The notes under the pieces: model-generated | Databases searched by the model: none | Told to the model about the DNA's origin: nothing | Seen by the model: only the letters and a program-made list of their open reading frames with translations | NCBI GenBank assembly: GCA_002402125.1 | Contig: NVVG01000173.1 | Span: forward strand, 5,279 to 10,484 | Reading direction: 5' to 3' | Source: Moraxellaceae bacterium | Lineage (GTDB): Bacteria; Pseudomonadota; Gammaproteobacteria; Pseudomonadales; Ketobacteraceae | Length of the DNA stretch: 5,206 bases | Made by a program: the position numbers and the translations under genes | Shown: piece after piece, positions 1 through 5,206 of the stretch | Layout of the letters: the number at the start of each line of letters is the position of its first letter | Position numbering within the stretch: the first letter of the stretch is position 1

Positions 1-782
1 CCCTGAATAATGGTAATAGGAATATCGCTGCGCGTTCTATTTTCAATATAAGGCACCCAATTTTTTAAAGCACCCACCCAACGAGCGGACAACATCCTAG
101 ACTGTAAGGGATCCTTTTCTTTCAAAAAATGTAAGAAATCTTCATCATTGGAGTTTCTCGCAAATGCCCTGGCAATGTGCTGAGTAAAAAAGGTTACGAA
201 AAAATGCGCGAGCTTTCCCAAAAACCAACTATGAGGTCGCACCAGTGGGGCTAGTAGGATCACTTTTTTGAAGGGGGAATTTTCCGGGGTGAATCTGCCT
301 GACAATAAAAAATCCATAATAATCGCACAGCCGGTACTTTGCCCCACAACATGCCAAGGTCCCGCCATATTGCCCTTGGCTTTATCTAGCACCGAATTTA
401 AAACAATCTGGTAACGATGAAAGTCCGGTATGGCCGCACTATCACCGGTTGACAAACCATGGCCTGGCAAATCAAACATTAAAACAGAAAAATTTTGATC
501 GAGAAGGTATTCAATAATATGATCATAGATACCCACATGATCATAATAACCATGCATGACAAATACCGTACCCTTGCTGTGTTCTTGCTGAAAGGTATGC
601 ACAAAGATACGGTAGTCTGTGATATCAATATAACCTACGCTAGCCGTCAGGTTGTTTTTTTTGTTCTCAAAATCAATGCCATAGTATTCACGATAAGACG
701 CAAGATGCTCATCCCCTAATGCAGGCTCCCCTATTACTAGCGGTGATATCGCTCGCCTTACCTTTTCTTTATCGAATGGCAT
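1..782 (-). CDS. Alpha/beta hydrolase, lysophospholipase/monoacylglycerol lipase-like (partial, C-terminus off window)
   Basis: The frame is open from an ATG at 782 to the left edge, giving 260 whole codons plus two bases of a Gly codon. Seen in the translation: an oxyanion-type HGYYDH motif (residues 77-82), the strand-turn LMFDLPGHGLS (101-111), and a nucleophile elbow GQSTG (147-151) with Ser149 as the likely catalytic serine. Order and spacing fit the serine-hydrolase family of lysophospholipases and monoacylglycerol lipases (Hydrolase_4/S33-like). The visible part ends in PITIIQG, the strand that in this family leads into the catalytic Asp, so Asp and His lie outside the window. An in-frame TGA four codons upstream (792-794) limits the start to ATG 782; the ribosome site is weak. 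No signal peptide is evident. It starts 44 bases after the cytidylyltransferase stop on the same strand, so co-transcription is likely. Substrate is unknown; an acyl ester of a lipid is an inference from family and neighbours. Confidence 0.85.
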   Translation of the reverse strand, partial: MPFDKEKVRRAISPLVIGEPALGDEHLASYREYYGIDFENKKNNLTASVGYIDITDYRIFVHTFQQEHSKGTVFVMHGYYDHVGIYDHIIEYLLDQNFSVLMFDLPGHGLSTGDSAAIPDFHRYQIVLNSVLDKAKGNMAGPWHVVGQSTGCAIIMDFLLSGRFTPENSPFKKVILLAPLVRPHSWFLGKLAHFFVTFFTQHIARAFARNSNDEDFLHFLKEKDPLQSRMLSARWVGALKNWVPYIENRTRSDIPITIIQ

Positions 783-826
783 ATTGTCACATCAATGTAG
801 CTTACGTCTTAACTATTTTATTCGAA

Positions 827-1348
827 CTACAGGGCTAAATCGACAAGATCGCTTGAGCTCATAATGGATGGTTGATTGACCGTAAACATTTTCTTTTCAA
901 TCGCTTTGCAGGAATAACTTACCTGATAATCGCTCGAAATTGCTTGAGCAACGACGCGTTCCTTTATTTCCGTAGATGAGGTCTGGGGGTTATAACTAAC
1001 TTGGACGATCTGTTTGCCTGCTGTTTTTAAATACGATTCCACCCCAAGGTTATGTGGCTTTTTGCCCCAATCCTCGCCGATCACAAAAATATCGACATTC
1101 AGTGCTTTACAGGCAGATGCGTATTCTAACTCATAGTAAGGCCGTACAATATCGACACATTGCAACGCTTTTAGCATTTCCATGCGCTGATTAAGAGGAA
1201 CAACCGGCTCGTTGGGCTTATAACGACTAACGACATTATCGGAAGCTACCCCTACGGCAACAACCGCACCCAATGTTTTACAGTATTCTAACAATGCAAG
1301 GTGTCCAACGTGCAAGAGATCCCATGTACCTACGGTATACACTATCAT
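827..1348 (-). CDS. Cytidylyltransferase family protein, glycerol-3-phosphate cytidylyltransferase-like
   Basis: A 173-residue nucleotidyltransferase of the HxGH superfamily. Seen: GTWDLLHVGH at residues 7-16 with His13 and His16 of the nucleotide-binding signature, RMEML (55-59) supplying the conserved Arg, VDIFVIGEDW (85-94), and SSTEIKERV (124-132), equivalent to the ISTTxIK motif. The GEDWGKK stretch resembles the GDDW motif of TagD-type glycerol-3-phosphate cytidylyltransferases, so transfer of CMP from CTP to a phosphorylated small alcohol is the likely reaction. Glycerol phosphate, phosphocholine and phosphoethanolamine are all possible, and an adenylyl donor is not excluded. The catalytic domain is complete by about residue 134. 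The remaining 39 residues are an extension that classic TagD proteins (about 130 aa) lack. ATG 1348 is preceded by AAAGGA (1360-1365) at 11 bases, a slightly long spacing. The protein is predicted cytoplasmic. The gene lies upstream of the hydrolase and divergent from a CDP-alcohol phosphatidyltransferase, which supports a CDP-alcohol role. Confidence 0.85.
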   Translation of the reverse strand: MIVYTVGTWDLLHVGHLALLEYCKTLGAVVAVGVASDNVVSRYKPNEPVVPLNQRMEMLKALQCVDIVRPYYELEYASACKALNVDIFVIGEDWGKKPHNLGVESYLKTAGKQIVQVSYNPQTSSTEIKERVVAQAISSDYQVSYSCKAIEKKMFTVNQPSIMSSSDLVDLAL

Positions 1349-1383
1349 TAATCAATCTATCCTTTGGTTATAGTCATTTTCGC

Positions 1384-1396
1384 TGCTATCATAGCA
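1384..1396. promoter_or_regulatory. 13-bp palindrome with back-to-back extended -10 elements (candidate divergent promoter/operator)
   Basis: TGCTATCATAGCA is a perfect inverted repeat of 6-base arms around C1390. On the minus strand it reads TGCTATGAT and on the plus strand TGCTATCAT. Each is a TGn extended -10 followed by a hexamer matching TATAAT at five of six positions. The minus-strand element would start transcription near 1381, about 33 bases before the cytidylyltransferase ATG. The plus-strand element would start near 1399, about 100 bases before the phosphatidyltransferase ATG, and has TTGGTT (1364-1369) at 17-bp spacing as a weak -35. The minus-strand -35 (TAAACC, 1411-1416) is poor. 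The palindrome could also be a repressor site. Promoter function is inferred from motif and position only. Confidence 0.4.
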
Positions 1397-1444
1397 CACC
1401 TGAATTTTAAGGTTTACAAAACATGATTAAAAATTACCCACACG

Positions 1445-1465
1445 AAAATATGTTGTTAATATTTT
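1445..1465. repeat. AT-rich inverted repeat in the leader of the phosphatidyltransferase gene
   Basis: Perfect 7-base arms, AAAATAT (1445-1451) and ATATTTT (1459-1465), flank the 7-base spacer GTTGTTA. The repeat ends 34 bases before the chosen ATG at 1500. It has no GC content in the stem, so it is unlikely to be a strong terminator. A regulator-binding site or a weak leader hairpin is possible, and in AT-rich intergenic DNA chance is also a reasonable explanation. Confidence 0.3.
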
Positions 1466-1489
1466 GACAATCCCTGTAAAGCAACAAAT

Positions 1490-1493
1490 AGGA
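1490..1493 (+). promoter_or_regulatory. Ribosome binding site deciding the ATG 1500 start
   Basis: AGGA lies 6 bases before ATG 1500. The alternative in-frame start, TTG at 1464, lies in the AT-rich inverted repeat and has no purine-rich site ahead of it. This favours the 228-residue protein over the 240-residue version. Confidence 0.65.
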
Positions 1494-1499
1494 TCTACG

Positions 1500-2186
1500 A
1501 TGCCAACGGAAAACCCTGCACCTGAGGTATTACAGCCTAACTCCATTCTTTCCTATGTCAAAGATATTCCCAATATTTGTTCACTAGCAGGGTTGGCTTG
1601 CACATTAGCGGCTATTTATTATGCAATTTTGGGTGTTTACTCCTTGGCAATGATAGGAATGATCTGGGCCGTTGCTTTTGACTGGGGCGATGGGCTCATT
1701 GCCCGACGAATGAAAGGCCGAACGGGTGCAGACCGAACGTTTGGCGGACAGCTTGATTTACTCATAGACATCGTGAGCTATGGTGTCACTCCTGCCATCC
1801 TGCTGTTAAGTTATGGCAAATTCGACCCTATTTTTCTTCCCGGGGCCTTTCTAATACTGGCAGGCAGTGCGATTCGACTGTGCTATTTTAGTACGTTTGG
1901 GCTTGCTGACGGCGCAAAATACACTGGCCTAGCACTTGATAACAACAATATTTTTCTGGTTTTCTTGTTTTTATTCGAAGGTCTTTTTACCCAGAGCAGC
2001 TTTTCGGTAATCCTCTATGCTTGCTGCTTAGGGCTCACGGCCTTAAATGTATCGCAGATCAAAACACCAAAACTTTCCGGCAATCCGGTTAATGTTCTGA
2101 TCCTTGCTGCTTATACTCTTGGATTAACCGCTATCTATAGTTGGGGCTTATTTACGACCGATGTACTCACATTGAACGCCCTTTAG
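1500..2186 (+). CDS. CDP-alcohol phosphatidyltransferase family membrane protein (phosphatidylserine synthase-like)
   Basis: A 228-residue hydrophobic protein with about six membrane segments (roughly residues 24-45, 47-60, 93-106, 111-130, 148-183 as two, and 197-216). It carries the family signature: D61-x2-D64-G65-x2-A68-R69, then 12 residues, then G82-x3-D86-x3-D90. These acidic residues bind the metal and the CDP substrate in known family members. The following SYGVTPA and the RLCYFSTFGL...YTGLAL region recall bacterial CDP-diacylglycerol-serine O-phosphatidyltransferases. The family exchanges a phospho-alcohol and CMP at the inner membrane, so it makes a phospholipid; which one is not settled. 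The spacing of 12 between AR and G is longer than the 8-9 of the textbook motif. The start at ATG 1500 is supported by AGGA six bases upstream; a TTG start 12 codons earlier has no ribosome site. It is divergent from the cytidylyltransferase gene, a likely functional partner. Confidence 0.85.
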   Translation: MPTENPAPEVLQPNSILSYVKDIPNICSLAGLACTLAAIYYAILGVYSLAMIGMIWAVAFDWGDGLIARRMKGRTGADRTFGGQLDLLIDIVSYGVTPAILLLSYGKFDPIFLPGAFLILAGSAIRLCYFSTFGLADGAKYTGLALDNNNIFLVFLFLFEGLFTQSSFSVILYACCLGLTALNVSQIKTPKLSGNPVNVLILAAYTLGLTAIYSWGLFTTDVLTLNAL

Positions 2187-2241
2187 ACAACCTGTCTGCT
2201 GGGCATTCTTGTTAATACTACGGTTAATTCATTGGATGCGG

Positions 2242-3246
2242 TTAAAATCCAGACAATACGATTTTACCTTTGGATTTACCAGATTCCAACAAGGTATGAG
2301 CCCGAATTAGGTTATCCGCATTAATCGCCCCAAAGTTACTCGCGATGGTAGATTGTAATTCACCCGCATCCACCATGTTGGCAATGGTTGATAGCAGCTT
2401 GTGTTGTTCAAGCATATCTTCGGTTTCAAATAATGAACGGGTAAACATGAGCTCCCAGTGCACGGAAACGCTTTTACGTTTAAACGGCATGATATCAAAG
2501 GTTTCAAGATCATCAATAACGCCCAACTTGCCCTGCGGCGCTATGATGTCAACGATCGCAGCTAGATGATCACTGGTGTTGGTGAGGCTTGCGATATATT
2601 TAACCTGCTCCAGGCCAATGGACGCTAATTCATTGCTTAACGGTTTACTGTGATCAATCACATGATCGGCGCCAAGCGAGCTTACCCATTCTTTGGTTTC
2701 GGGTCTTGATGCCGTGGCAATCACTGTCAACTTTGTTAGTTTTTTGGCCAATTGAATCATCATCGATCCAACCCCTCCCGCTGCGCCAATAATTAACAGC
2801 TCTCCGCTACTCTCACCAGTTAAATTGAGGCGATCAAACAAAAGCTCCCATGCTGTGATTGACGTCAGCGGTAATGCGGCGGCATCGACAAAATCCAGTG
2901 ATTCAGGCATTTTGGCGACAATTCGTTGGTCTACCAGATGATACTCCGCATTGGAACCAGAACGATTAATCGCACCTGCGTACCAAACTTTATCGCCGAG
3001 TTTAAACAGGGTTACATCTTCCCCTACCGCCTCAACAATACCCGTAGCATCCCAACCGAGTACTTTGTATTCACTTCCTTCTGGGTTAGCGTTACGTCGA
3101 ATTTTGGTATCTACCGGATTAACTGAAATCGCCTCTACTCGCACCAATAAATCTTTTCCTGTAACCGTAGGTTTCGGCAATTCAATATCGATCAACGCGT
3201 CTGCGGCATTGATCGGCAAAGGTTGTTGATAGCCAATAGCTTTCAT
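2242..3246 (-). CDS. Zinc-free medium-chain dehydrogenase/reductase, NADPH:quinone oxidoreductase-like
   Basis: A 334-residue member of the medium-chain dehydrogenase/reductase superfamily, of the type often annotated 'zinc-binding alcohol dehydrogenase family protein' (COG0604-like). Seen: an N-terminal GroES-like domain (about residues 1-125) with ISVNPVDTK (40-48), and a Rossmann domain with the nucleotide-binding loop GAAGGVGSMMIQLAKKL (154-170), typical of NADPH-using quinone/enone reductases. The C-terminus LESGKSKGKIVL is also family-typical. The position of the catalytic-zinc motif (GHE in true alcohol dehydrogenases) reads GWD (64-66), and no cysteines appear anywhere in the chain, so it should be zinc-independent despite the usual family name. 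It is probably a cytosolic reductase of quinones or alpha,beta-unsaturated carbonyls; the substrate is unknown. GAGGAA (3253-3258) sits 6 bases before ATG 3246. It is convergent with the phosphatidyltransferase and lies behind the aldolase terminator, so it is probably its own unit, though no clear promoter is seen. Confidence 0.88.
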   Translation of the reverse strand: MKAIGYQQPLPINAADALIDIELPKPTVTGKDLLVRVEAISVNPVDTKIRRNANPEGSEYKVLGWDATGIVEAVGEDVTLFKLGDKVWYAGAINRSGSNAEYHLVDQRIVAKMPESLDFVDAAALPLTSITAWELLFDRLNLTGESSGELLIIGAAGGVGSMMIQLAKKLTKLTVIATASRPETKEWVSSLGADHVIDHSKPLSNELASIGLEQVKYIASLTNTSDHLAAIVDIIAPQGKLGVIDDLETFDIMPFKRKSVSVHWELMFTRSLFETEDMLEQHKLLSTIANMVDAGELQSTIASNFGAINADNLIRAHTLLESGKSKGKIVLSGF

Positions 3247-3284
3247 CTTCGTTTCCTCAATTGGTTGGTTTAAAACAATCCATT

Positions 3285-3329
3285 AAAAAAGGGGATGGGA
3301 TGCCTATATTCGATAAGCTCCACACCCCC
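3285..3329 (-). terminator. Probable rho-independent terminator downstream of fba
   Basis: Read on the minus strand, a G-rich arm starting GGGGGTGTGG (from 3329) pairs with a C-rich arm ending CATCCCATCCCC (ending at 3291) and is followed directly by six T (3290-3285). The stem has about 13 positions with two mismatches and a few G-U pairs; the four G-C pairs at its base are perfect. It begins 20 bases after the aldolase stop codon, as expected for the end of a pgk-fba transcript, and lies 38 bases upstream of the reductase start. No pairing energy was computed. Confidence 0.65.
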
Positions 3330-3349
3330 ATTGGTATATTACGACCGCC

Positions 3350-4414
3350 TTACTTCACTTGTGGGTCTAACTCGCCACTTTCATAACGGACAAACATGGC
3401 TTCAAGATTAATCGGCTTAATCTTGTCTGCATTGCCTGCAGTACCAAAGGCTTCATAACGCTCGATGGTAATGTCTTTCATCGCTTGTGTTGCTACTGCC
3501 AAGTATTTACGAGGATCAAACTCCGCTGGATTTTCGCTCAAGAATCGACGAATAGCGCCAGTAGATGCCAAACGTAAGTCGGTATCGATATTGATCTTAC
3601 GTACACCGTGTTTGATGCCTTCTTGGATCTCGGAAACCGGCACGCCATAAGTTTCTGGTATCTTGCCACCGTTTTCATTAATCACGGCTAACCATTCTTG
3701 TGGTACGGACGAAGAACCGTGCATCACCAGGTGAGTGTTAGGGATGCGTGCATGAATCGCTTTGATACGCTCAATTGCCAATATATCACCGGTGGGCGGA
3801 CGAGAAAATTTGTACGCGCCATGACTCGTTCCAATGGCGATGGCTAATGCATCCACGTGAGTTGCTCTGACAAAATCCGCCGCTTCTTCGGGGTCTGTTA
3901 GCATTTGCTCTTGAGTAAGGATGCCCTCTGCACCGATGCCATCTTCTTCTCCGGCTTCACCGGTCTCTAAAGACCCTAAACAACCCAATTCACCTTCTAC
4001 CGAAACTCCGCAGGCGTGGGCCATGGCGACGGTTTTTTGGGTGACGTCTACGTTGTAGTCATAATCTTTTGGGGTTTTTCCGTCGGTTCCTAATGAACCA
4101 TCCATCATTACTGAGGAGAAACCTAATTGAATTGAGCGCTGACATACCGCGGGTGATGTACCGTGATCCTGGTGCATACAGACGGGAATATGAGGAAACT
4201 CTTCAATTGCGGCGAGGATTAGATGGCGCAAGAAATTTGACCCTGCGTACTTACGGGCGCCGGCAGAAGCTTGCACAATCACCGGACTGTTGGTCTGGTC
4301 TGCCGCTTCCATGATGGCGCGCATTTGCTCGAGGTTATTGACGTTAAATGCGGGTATGCCGTATCCGTTTTCTGCTGCGTGATCTAGCAGCTGTCTCATA
4401 CTTACCAAAGCCAT
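3350..4414 (-). CDS. fba: Fructose-bisphosphate aldolase, class II (Calvin-cycle subtype)
   Basis: A complete 354-residue zinc-dependent aldolase that interconverts fructose 1,6-bisphosphate with glyceraldehyde 3-phosphate and dihydroxyacetone phosphate, in the cytosol, for glycolysis and gluconeogenesis. Seen: [13 protein letters not shown] (21-33); MHQDHG (80-85) with catalytic Asp83 and zinc ligand His84; [20 protein letters not shown] (140-159); GTSHGAYK (195-202) with zinc ligand His198; MHGSSSVP (231-238) with zinc ligand His232; and NIDTDLRLA (275-283), which binds the phosphate. Length and wording match the class II aldolase of Pseudomonas-type bacteria (fda/cbbA group) rather than the shorter or more divergent tagatose-type enzymes. 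ATG 4414 has a strong AAGGAG (4421-4426) at 6 bases. It follows pgk by 53 bases on the same strand with no terminator between, and a terminator follows its stop. All key residues are present and nothing is truncated. Confidence 0.97.
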   Translation of the reverse strand: MALVSMRQLLDHAAENGYGIPAFNVNNLEQMRAIMEAADQTNSPVIVQASAGARKYAGSNFLRHLILAAIEEFPHIPVCMHQDHGTSPAVCQRSIQLGFSSVMMDGSLGTDGKTPKDYDYNVDVTQKTVAMAHACGVSVEGELGCLGSLETGEAGEEDGIGAEGILTQEQMLTDPEEAADFVRATHVDALAIAIGTSHGAYKFSRPPTGDILAIERIKAIHARIPNTHLVMHGSSSVPQEWLAVINENGGKIPETYGVPVSEIQEGIKHGVRKINIDTDLRLASTGAIRRFLSENPAEFDPRKYLAVATQAMKDITIERYEAFGTAGNADKIKPINLEAMFVRYESGELDPQVK

Positions 4415-4467
4415 GTTAATCTCCTTTTTCTATTTATCTGTTAGTTGACGTTTGTGCCGAGCCTTTT

Positions 4468-5206
4468 TTAAGCGCCTTTTGCACAAGCTTCTAATGCTGC
4501 TACTGCTGGCAGTGTTTTACCTTCTAAAAATTCTAAGAAGGCACCACCACCGGTGGAAATATAGGATATTTGTTGTTTAATGCCGTACTTATCAACTGCC
4601 GCAAGGGTGTCACCACCACCTGCGATTGAGAACGCGCTGCTTTCGGCGATAGCCAATGCCATTGCTTTAGTGCCTTCACCAAACTGATCGAACTCAAATA
4701 CTCCAACAGGCCCGTTCCATACGATGGTTTTGGCGCCGGCTAAAATCTCGTTAAATGCTTGCTGGGTTTGTGGGCCAACATCGAGAATCATATCATCCTC
4801 AGCGACATCGGCGACGGCTTTGATGGTTGCCTCGGCGTCTTCGGCAAAGGCTTTTGCGACGACTACGTCTGTTGGCAAAGGAATATTGGTTTCTGCCATC
4901 AAGCGTTTGGCATCTTCGATTAGATCTTTTTCATACAGTGATTTTCCTACGGGAAAACCGGCTGCGGCTAAGAACGTATTAGCGATACCGCCACCCACAA
5001 TCAGTTGGTCTGCCATGTTTTTTAGTGAGTCTAATACGGTGAGTTTAGTCGATACTTTTGAGCCGCCAACTATGGCGACAACCGGTGCTGCTGGTTGATT
5101 CATTGCTTTGGCGAGTGCTTCTAGTTCATTGGCTAACAAAGGTCCTGCGCAAGCAATCGGTGCGAACTTGGCGACACCATGGGTTGATGCTTGTGCGCGG
5201 TGTGCG
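4468..5206 (-). CDS. pgk: Phosphoglycerate kinase (partial, N-terminus off window)
   Basis: The frame is open from the right edge to a TAA at 4468-4470, showing 245 residues of an enzyme usually about 387 long, so roughly the first 140 residues are missing. It transfers phosphate between 1,3-bisphosphoglycerate and ADP in glycolysis, in the cytosol. Numbering from the first whole codon, one sees [16 protein letters not shown] (1-16), the domain linker [14 protein letters not shown] (18-31), GGSKVSTK (47-54), [11 protein letters not shown] (68-78), [10 protein letters not shown] (163-172), GGGDT (196-200) and [14 protein letters not shown] (217-230). These are the nucleotide-binding C-terminal domain and hinge, all intact. 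An apparent internal start at 5139 is a TTG within the conserved AGPLL stretch and not a real start, because the conserved sequence continues upstream of it to the window edge. It is the upstream gene of a pgk-fba unit, an order common in Gammaproteobacteria. Confidence 0.97.
   Translation of the reverse strand, partial: AHRAQASTHGVAKFAPIACAGPLLANELEALAKAMNQPAAPVVAIVGGSKVSTKLTVLDSLKNMADQLIVGGGIANTFLAAAGFPVGKSLYEKDLIEDAKRLMAETNIPLPTDVVVAKAFAEDAEATIKAVADVAEDDMILDVGPQTQQAFNEILAGAKTIVWNGPVGVFEFDQFGEGTKAMALAIAESSAFSIAGGGDTLAAVDKYGIKQQISYISTGGGAFLEFLEGKTLPAVAALEACAKGA

Noticed and set aside
655..662. Run of eight A (minus strand) in the hydrolase gene as a phase-variation tract
   Set aside because: The reading frame is intact through it, it encodes KKN in an unconserved stretch, and eight is short for a contingency tract; a single sequence cannot show variation.
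495..719. 74-codon plus-strand ORF antisense to the hydrolase
   Set aside because: It lies wholly inside the hydrolase gene, which has clear family motifs, and its translation resembles nothing.
1423..1467. 14-codon leader ORF (MIKNYPHENMLLIF) with AAGG about 10 bases upstream
   Set aside because: Too short to judge, with marginal ribosome-site spacing and no codon pattern suggesting attenuation; chance is likely in AT-rich intergenic DNA.
1464..1469. Perfect TTGACA as a -35 box for the phosphatidyltransferase gene
   Set aside because: At 17-bp spacing the -10 position reads AAATAG, which is poor, and transcription would begin almost at the ATG with no room for the ribosome site.
1464..1499. 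TTG start extending the phosphatidyltransferase by 12 residues
   Set aside because: No ribosome binding site precedes the TTG, which overlaps the AT-rich inverted repeat. ATG 1500 has AGGA at 6 bases.
2185..2197. AGACA-acc-TGTCT hairpin at the end of the phosphatidyltransferase gene as a terminator
   Set aside because: Only a 5-bp stem with no T-tract following in either direction.
2951..3229. 92-codon plus-strand ORF antisense to the reductase
   Set aside because: It is a shadow of the reductase frame with no recognisable motif or ribosome site.
4069..4314. 81-codon plus-strand ORF antisense to fba
   Set aside because: It lies inside the highly conserved aldolase active-site coding region; its Arg-rich translation is typical of a shadow frame.
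4724..5098. 124-codon plus-strand ORF antisense to pgk
   Set aside because: It is a low-complexity Ala/Ser-rich mirror of a strongly conserved pgk reading frame.

Overview
The window reads as chromosomal DNA of a gammaproteobacterium, probably an environmental or marine one outside the enterics. The class II fructose-bisphosphate aldolase is the 354-residue Calvin-cycle-type form typical of Pseudomonas-like Gammaproteobacteria. It lies directly downstream of a phosphoglycerate kinase whose C-terminal part closely resembles the gammaproteobacterial enzyme. Base composition is moderate to slightly AT-rich. Coding density is high, there is no gene-free stretch over 300 bases, and I see no tRNA, rRNA, CRISPR array, insertion sequence or integrase. 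The organism assignment is inference from remembered protein similarity; no search was run.

Layout, left to right. (1) 1-782, minus: N-terminal 260 codons of an alpha/beta hydrolase of the lysophospholipase / monoacylglycerol-lipase type, cut by the window edge. (2) 827-1348, minus: a small cytidylyltransferase related to glycerol-3-phosphate cytidylyltransferase, probably co-transcribed with the hydrolase. (3) 1349-1499: a divergent control region with a 13-bp perfect palindrome that carries an extended -10-like element on each strand, plus an AT-rich inverted repeat. (4) 1500-2186, plus: a multi-spanning CDP-alcohol phosphatidyltransferase. (5) 2242-3246, minus: a zinc-free medium-chain dehydrogenase/reductase of the quinone-oxidoreductase type. 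(6) 3285-3329: a probable intrinsic terminator for the aldolase transcript. (7) 3350-4414, minus: fba. (8) 4468-5206, minus: C-terminal two-thirds of pgk, entering from beyond the right edge.

The right half is core glycolysis/gluconeogenesis: pgk and fba form one transcription unit read right to left and closed by the hairpin at 3285-3329. The left half is the more interesting part. One enzyme there looks built to make a CDP-activated small alcohol. Divergent from it is a membrane enzyme of the family that transfers phospho-alcohols to or from CDP-linked substrates, and an acyl-ester-type hydrolase follows. Together these suggest a small phospholipid head-group or polar-lipid module. The actual alcohol and lipid product cannot be told from sequence alone. 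I did not find clear evidence of a wholly new system; the CDP-alcohol module with its symmetric divergent promoter is the best candidate for a closer look.
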